Assembly: GCA_964464245.1 (NCBI GenBank)
Contig: CAYXFH010000053.1
Location: 1 to 6,794, forward strand
DNA: 6,794 nt
Source of the DNA: JAPLHV01 sp964464245
GTDB taxonomy: Bacteria; Caldisericota; JANLFM01
Direction: 5' to 3'
The notes below the pieces were generated by a model. That model did not search any database and was not told the DNA's origin. It worked only from the letters and a program-made list of their open reading frames with translations. Both the position numbers and the translations under genes were made by a program. This document shows, in pieces, positions 5,556 through 6,794 of the stretch (within the stretch, counting starts at the first letter, position 1; every line of letters begins with the position of its first letter).

Positions 5556-6794
5556 GAAGAACGTGCTCATCGTGGGCGCCGGAGAGGCCGGGGGGATGCT
5601 GATGAGGGAGATCATTAAACATCCCGAATTAGGTTACTTCCCGGTCGGCTTCATCGACGACGACCCTATCTTGCAAGGCGCCCGCCCTTGGGGTTTGCCA
5701 GTATTGGGTGACCGCGGCGCCTTGACTGAAGTGGTGCGCGCGCGCGGCGTGGAACTGGTCTTCATTGCCATTCCCTCTGCTCCAGGCGAGGTGGTGCGGC
5801 AGTACGTCAAGCTGTCCAAAGAGGCAAACGTAGCCTTCCGCATCGTTCCTGGCGTCTATGAGTTGCTGGACGGCAGCGTCAAGGTGGAGATGGTTCGCGA
5901 GGTGCGGTTGGAGGATCTTCTGCGCCGCACTCCAGCTAAGATAAATCTAGAGGAGATGGCTGCCGCCATCTACCGTCAGACCGTTCTTGTGACTGGGGCA
6001 GGTGGTTCCATCGGGGCTGAATTGGTACGCCAAATCGCCCAGTACGGGCCGGGCCGGATTCTCTTGCTGGGGCAAGGGGAGAACTCACTCTACCGCATTC
6101 AACTGGAGTTGAAGGAGCTCTTCCCGCGACTTGAGGCCAACCCGGTGATCGTCTCGGTACAGGACCAGGCCAAGATCCTCTACCTCTTTCGCAGCGAGCG
6201 GCCAGCTCTGGTCTTCCACGCTGCCGCCCACAAACACATCCACTACATGGAGGCATACCCCGAGGAAGCGGTGAAAAACAATGTAGGAGGGACTCTGAAC
6301 CTCCTGCTCGCCTCCCGGGAAGCCGGCGTGCAACGTTTCATCAATATCTCCACCGACAAGGCGGTGCGGCCTTCCTCCTCCTACGGCGCTTCCAAACGAG
6401 TGGGCGAGATGCTGACCACCTCCTTGTCTCGATGCTGCGGCATCCCTTATGCCACCGTGCGCTTCGGCAATGTTCTCGGCTCGACCAATTCGGTCGTGCC
6501 GCTCTTTCAACGACAGATTCGGCGAGGCGGCCCTATCACCCTTACTGACCCGCGCATGGAACGCTATTTCATGACCATCGGCGAAGCCGTGCAATTGATC
6601 ATTCAAGCTGCCGTATTGGGTGCTGGGGGAGAGATCTTCATTCTCGACATGGGCAAACCGATCCGCATCGCCGAGTTGGCCGAGGAACTGATCCACCTCT
6701 CCGGCCTTTCCCCGGGGCGGGACATCAAAATCGAGACTTGTGGCCTGCGCCCGGGAGAGAAGCTGACTGAAGAGCTCTTCGAGGCTGAGGAAGA
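5542..6794 (+). CDS. CapD/WbpM/FlaA1-type nucleotide-sugar 4,6-dehydratase, 3'-truncated, without N-terminal membrane helices
   Basis: The first 417 codons are present and the frame runs off the right edge with no stop. Relatives convert UDP-GlcNAc to a 4-keto-6-deoxy sugar, the entry step to deoxy-amino sugars of surface glycans. Domain 1 (about 6-125) is the Rossmann-like nucleotide-binding domain that precedes the dehydratase in long CapD proteins: V-L-I-V-G-A-G-E-A-G (8-17), G-F-I-D-D-D-P, R-I-V-P-G-V-Y-E-L-L. A linker E-V-R-L-E-D-L-L-R-R leads into domain 2, an extended SDR: V-L-V-T-G-A-G-G-S-I-G (148-158), H226-A-A-A-H-K-H, S270-T-D272-K273-A-V, Y281-G-A-S-K285-R, R-F-G-N-V-L-G-S, and R403-P-G-E-K-L near the edge. 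Missing are the four transmembrane helices normally found first in WbpM/CapD. The protein begins directly at the nucleotide-binding domain, with a good ribosome binding site and a 14-base overlap with the glycosyltransferase gene. Perhaps 60-100 residues remain downstream. Family is secure; the exact substrate is inferred. Confidence 0.9.
   Translation, partial: MEERRKNVLIVGAGEAGGMLMREIIKHPELGYFPVGFIDDDPILQGARPWGLPVLGDRGALTEVVRARGVELVFIAIPSAPGEVVRQYVKLSKEANVAFRIVPGVYELLDGSVKVEMVREVRLEDLLRRTPAKINLEEMAAAIYRQTVLVTGAGGSIGAELVRQIAQYGPGRILLLGQGENSLYRIQLELKELFPRLEANPVIVSVQDQAKILYLFRSERPALVFHAAAHKHIHYMEAYPEEAVKNNVGGTLNLLLASREAGVQRFINISTDKAVRPSSSYGASKRVGEMLTTSLSRCCGIPYATVRFGNVLGSTNSVVPLFQRQIRRGGPITLTDPRMERYFMTIGEAVQLIIQAAVLGAGGEIFILDMGKPIRIAELAEELIHLSGLSPGRDIKIETCGLRPGEKLTEELFEAEE

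Noticed and set aside
4557..5615. A 352-codon open frame on the - strand opposite the glycosyltransferase gene, and a shorter one at 4841-5515.
   Set aside because: The translations are His/Gln/Arg-rich and low in motif content, while the + strand here carries the intact E-x7-E glycosyltransferase. Both are shadows.
1..6794. Search by eye for tRNA, rRNA, CRISPR arrays, insertion-sequence ends, long inverted or direct repeats, riboswitches and terminators.
   Set aside because: None found. Apart from 23 bases the window is entirely protein-coding, and no stem followed by a T-run occurs at any gene end.

Overview
The window is a tightly packed, single-strand run of five cell-envelope genes, all on the + strand, cut at both ends. 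The DNA is GC-rich by eye. Gene content and protein style fit an environmental bacterium of the Chloroflexota (Anaerolineae-like) or a similar thermophile/anaerobe lineage. These features include a MurJ-type flippase beside an LCP protein, a long O-antigen ligase-fold protein with a hydrophilic N-terminal extension, a GT4 glycosyltransferase and a CapD-like dehydratase. The taxonomic guess is inference only; no rRNA or other marker gene is present.

Layout: 1-1386 is the 3' part of a MurJ/MviN flippase, with its start lying upstream. 1410-2480 is a LytR-CpsA-Psr (LCP) phosphotransferase. 2477-4435 is a polytopic O-antigen ligase/polymerase-fold protein. 4428-5555 is a GT-B family 4 glycosyltransferase. 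5542-6794 is a two-domain nucleotide-sugar 4,6-dehydratase of the CapD/WbpM/FlaA1 group, running off the right edge. The only non-coding stretch is the 23 bases between genes 1 and 2. The next three junctions overlap by 4, 8 and 14 bases, so the last four genes are almost certainly co-transcribed and translationally coupled. I see no internal promoter or terminator, RNA gene, mobile element, repeat array or CRISPR.

How the genes could work together (inference): the dehydratase makes an activated deoxy-sugar precursor, the GT4 enzyme adds a sugar to a lipid-linked oligosaccharide, and the MurJ-like protein flips lipid-linked intermediates. The O-antigen ligase-fold protein then polymerises or transfers the glycan outside the membrane, and the LCP protein attaches the finished glycopolymer to peptidoglycan. 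An LCP protein together with an Asp in place of the catalytic His of WaaL ligases suggests the ligase-fold protein is a polymerase feeding the LCP transferase rather than an LPS ligase.

The locus looks like a recognisable envelope-glycan operon, not a new kind of system. The points most worth a second look are in the proteins: the dehydratase lacks the usual N-terminal membrane anchor and carries Tyr where long-type relatives carry Met. The ligase-fold protein has D-N-x9-G-x-x-G instead of H-N-x9-G-x-x-G, and the flippase has lost a usually conserved Arg.
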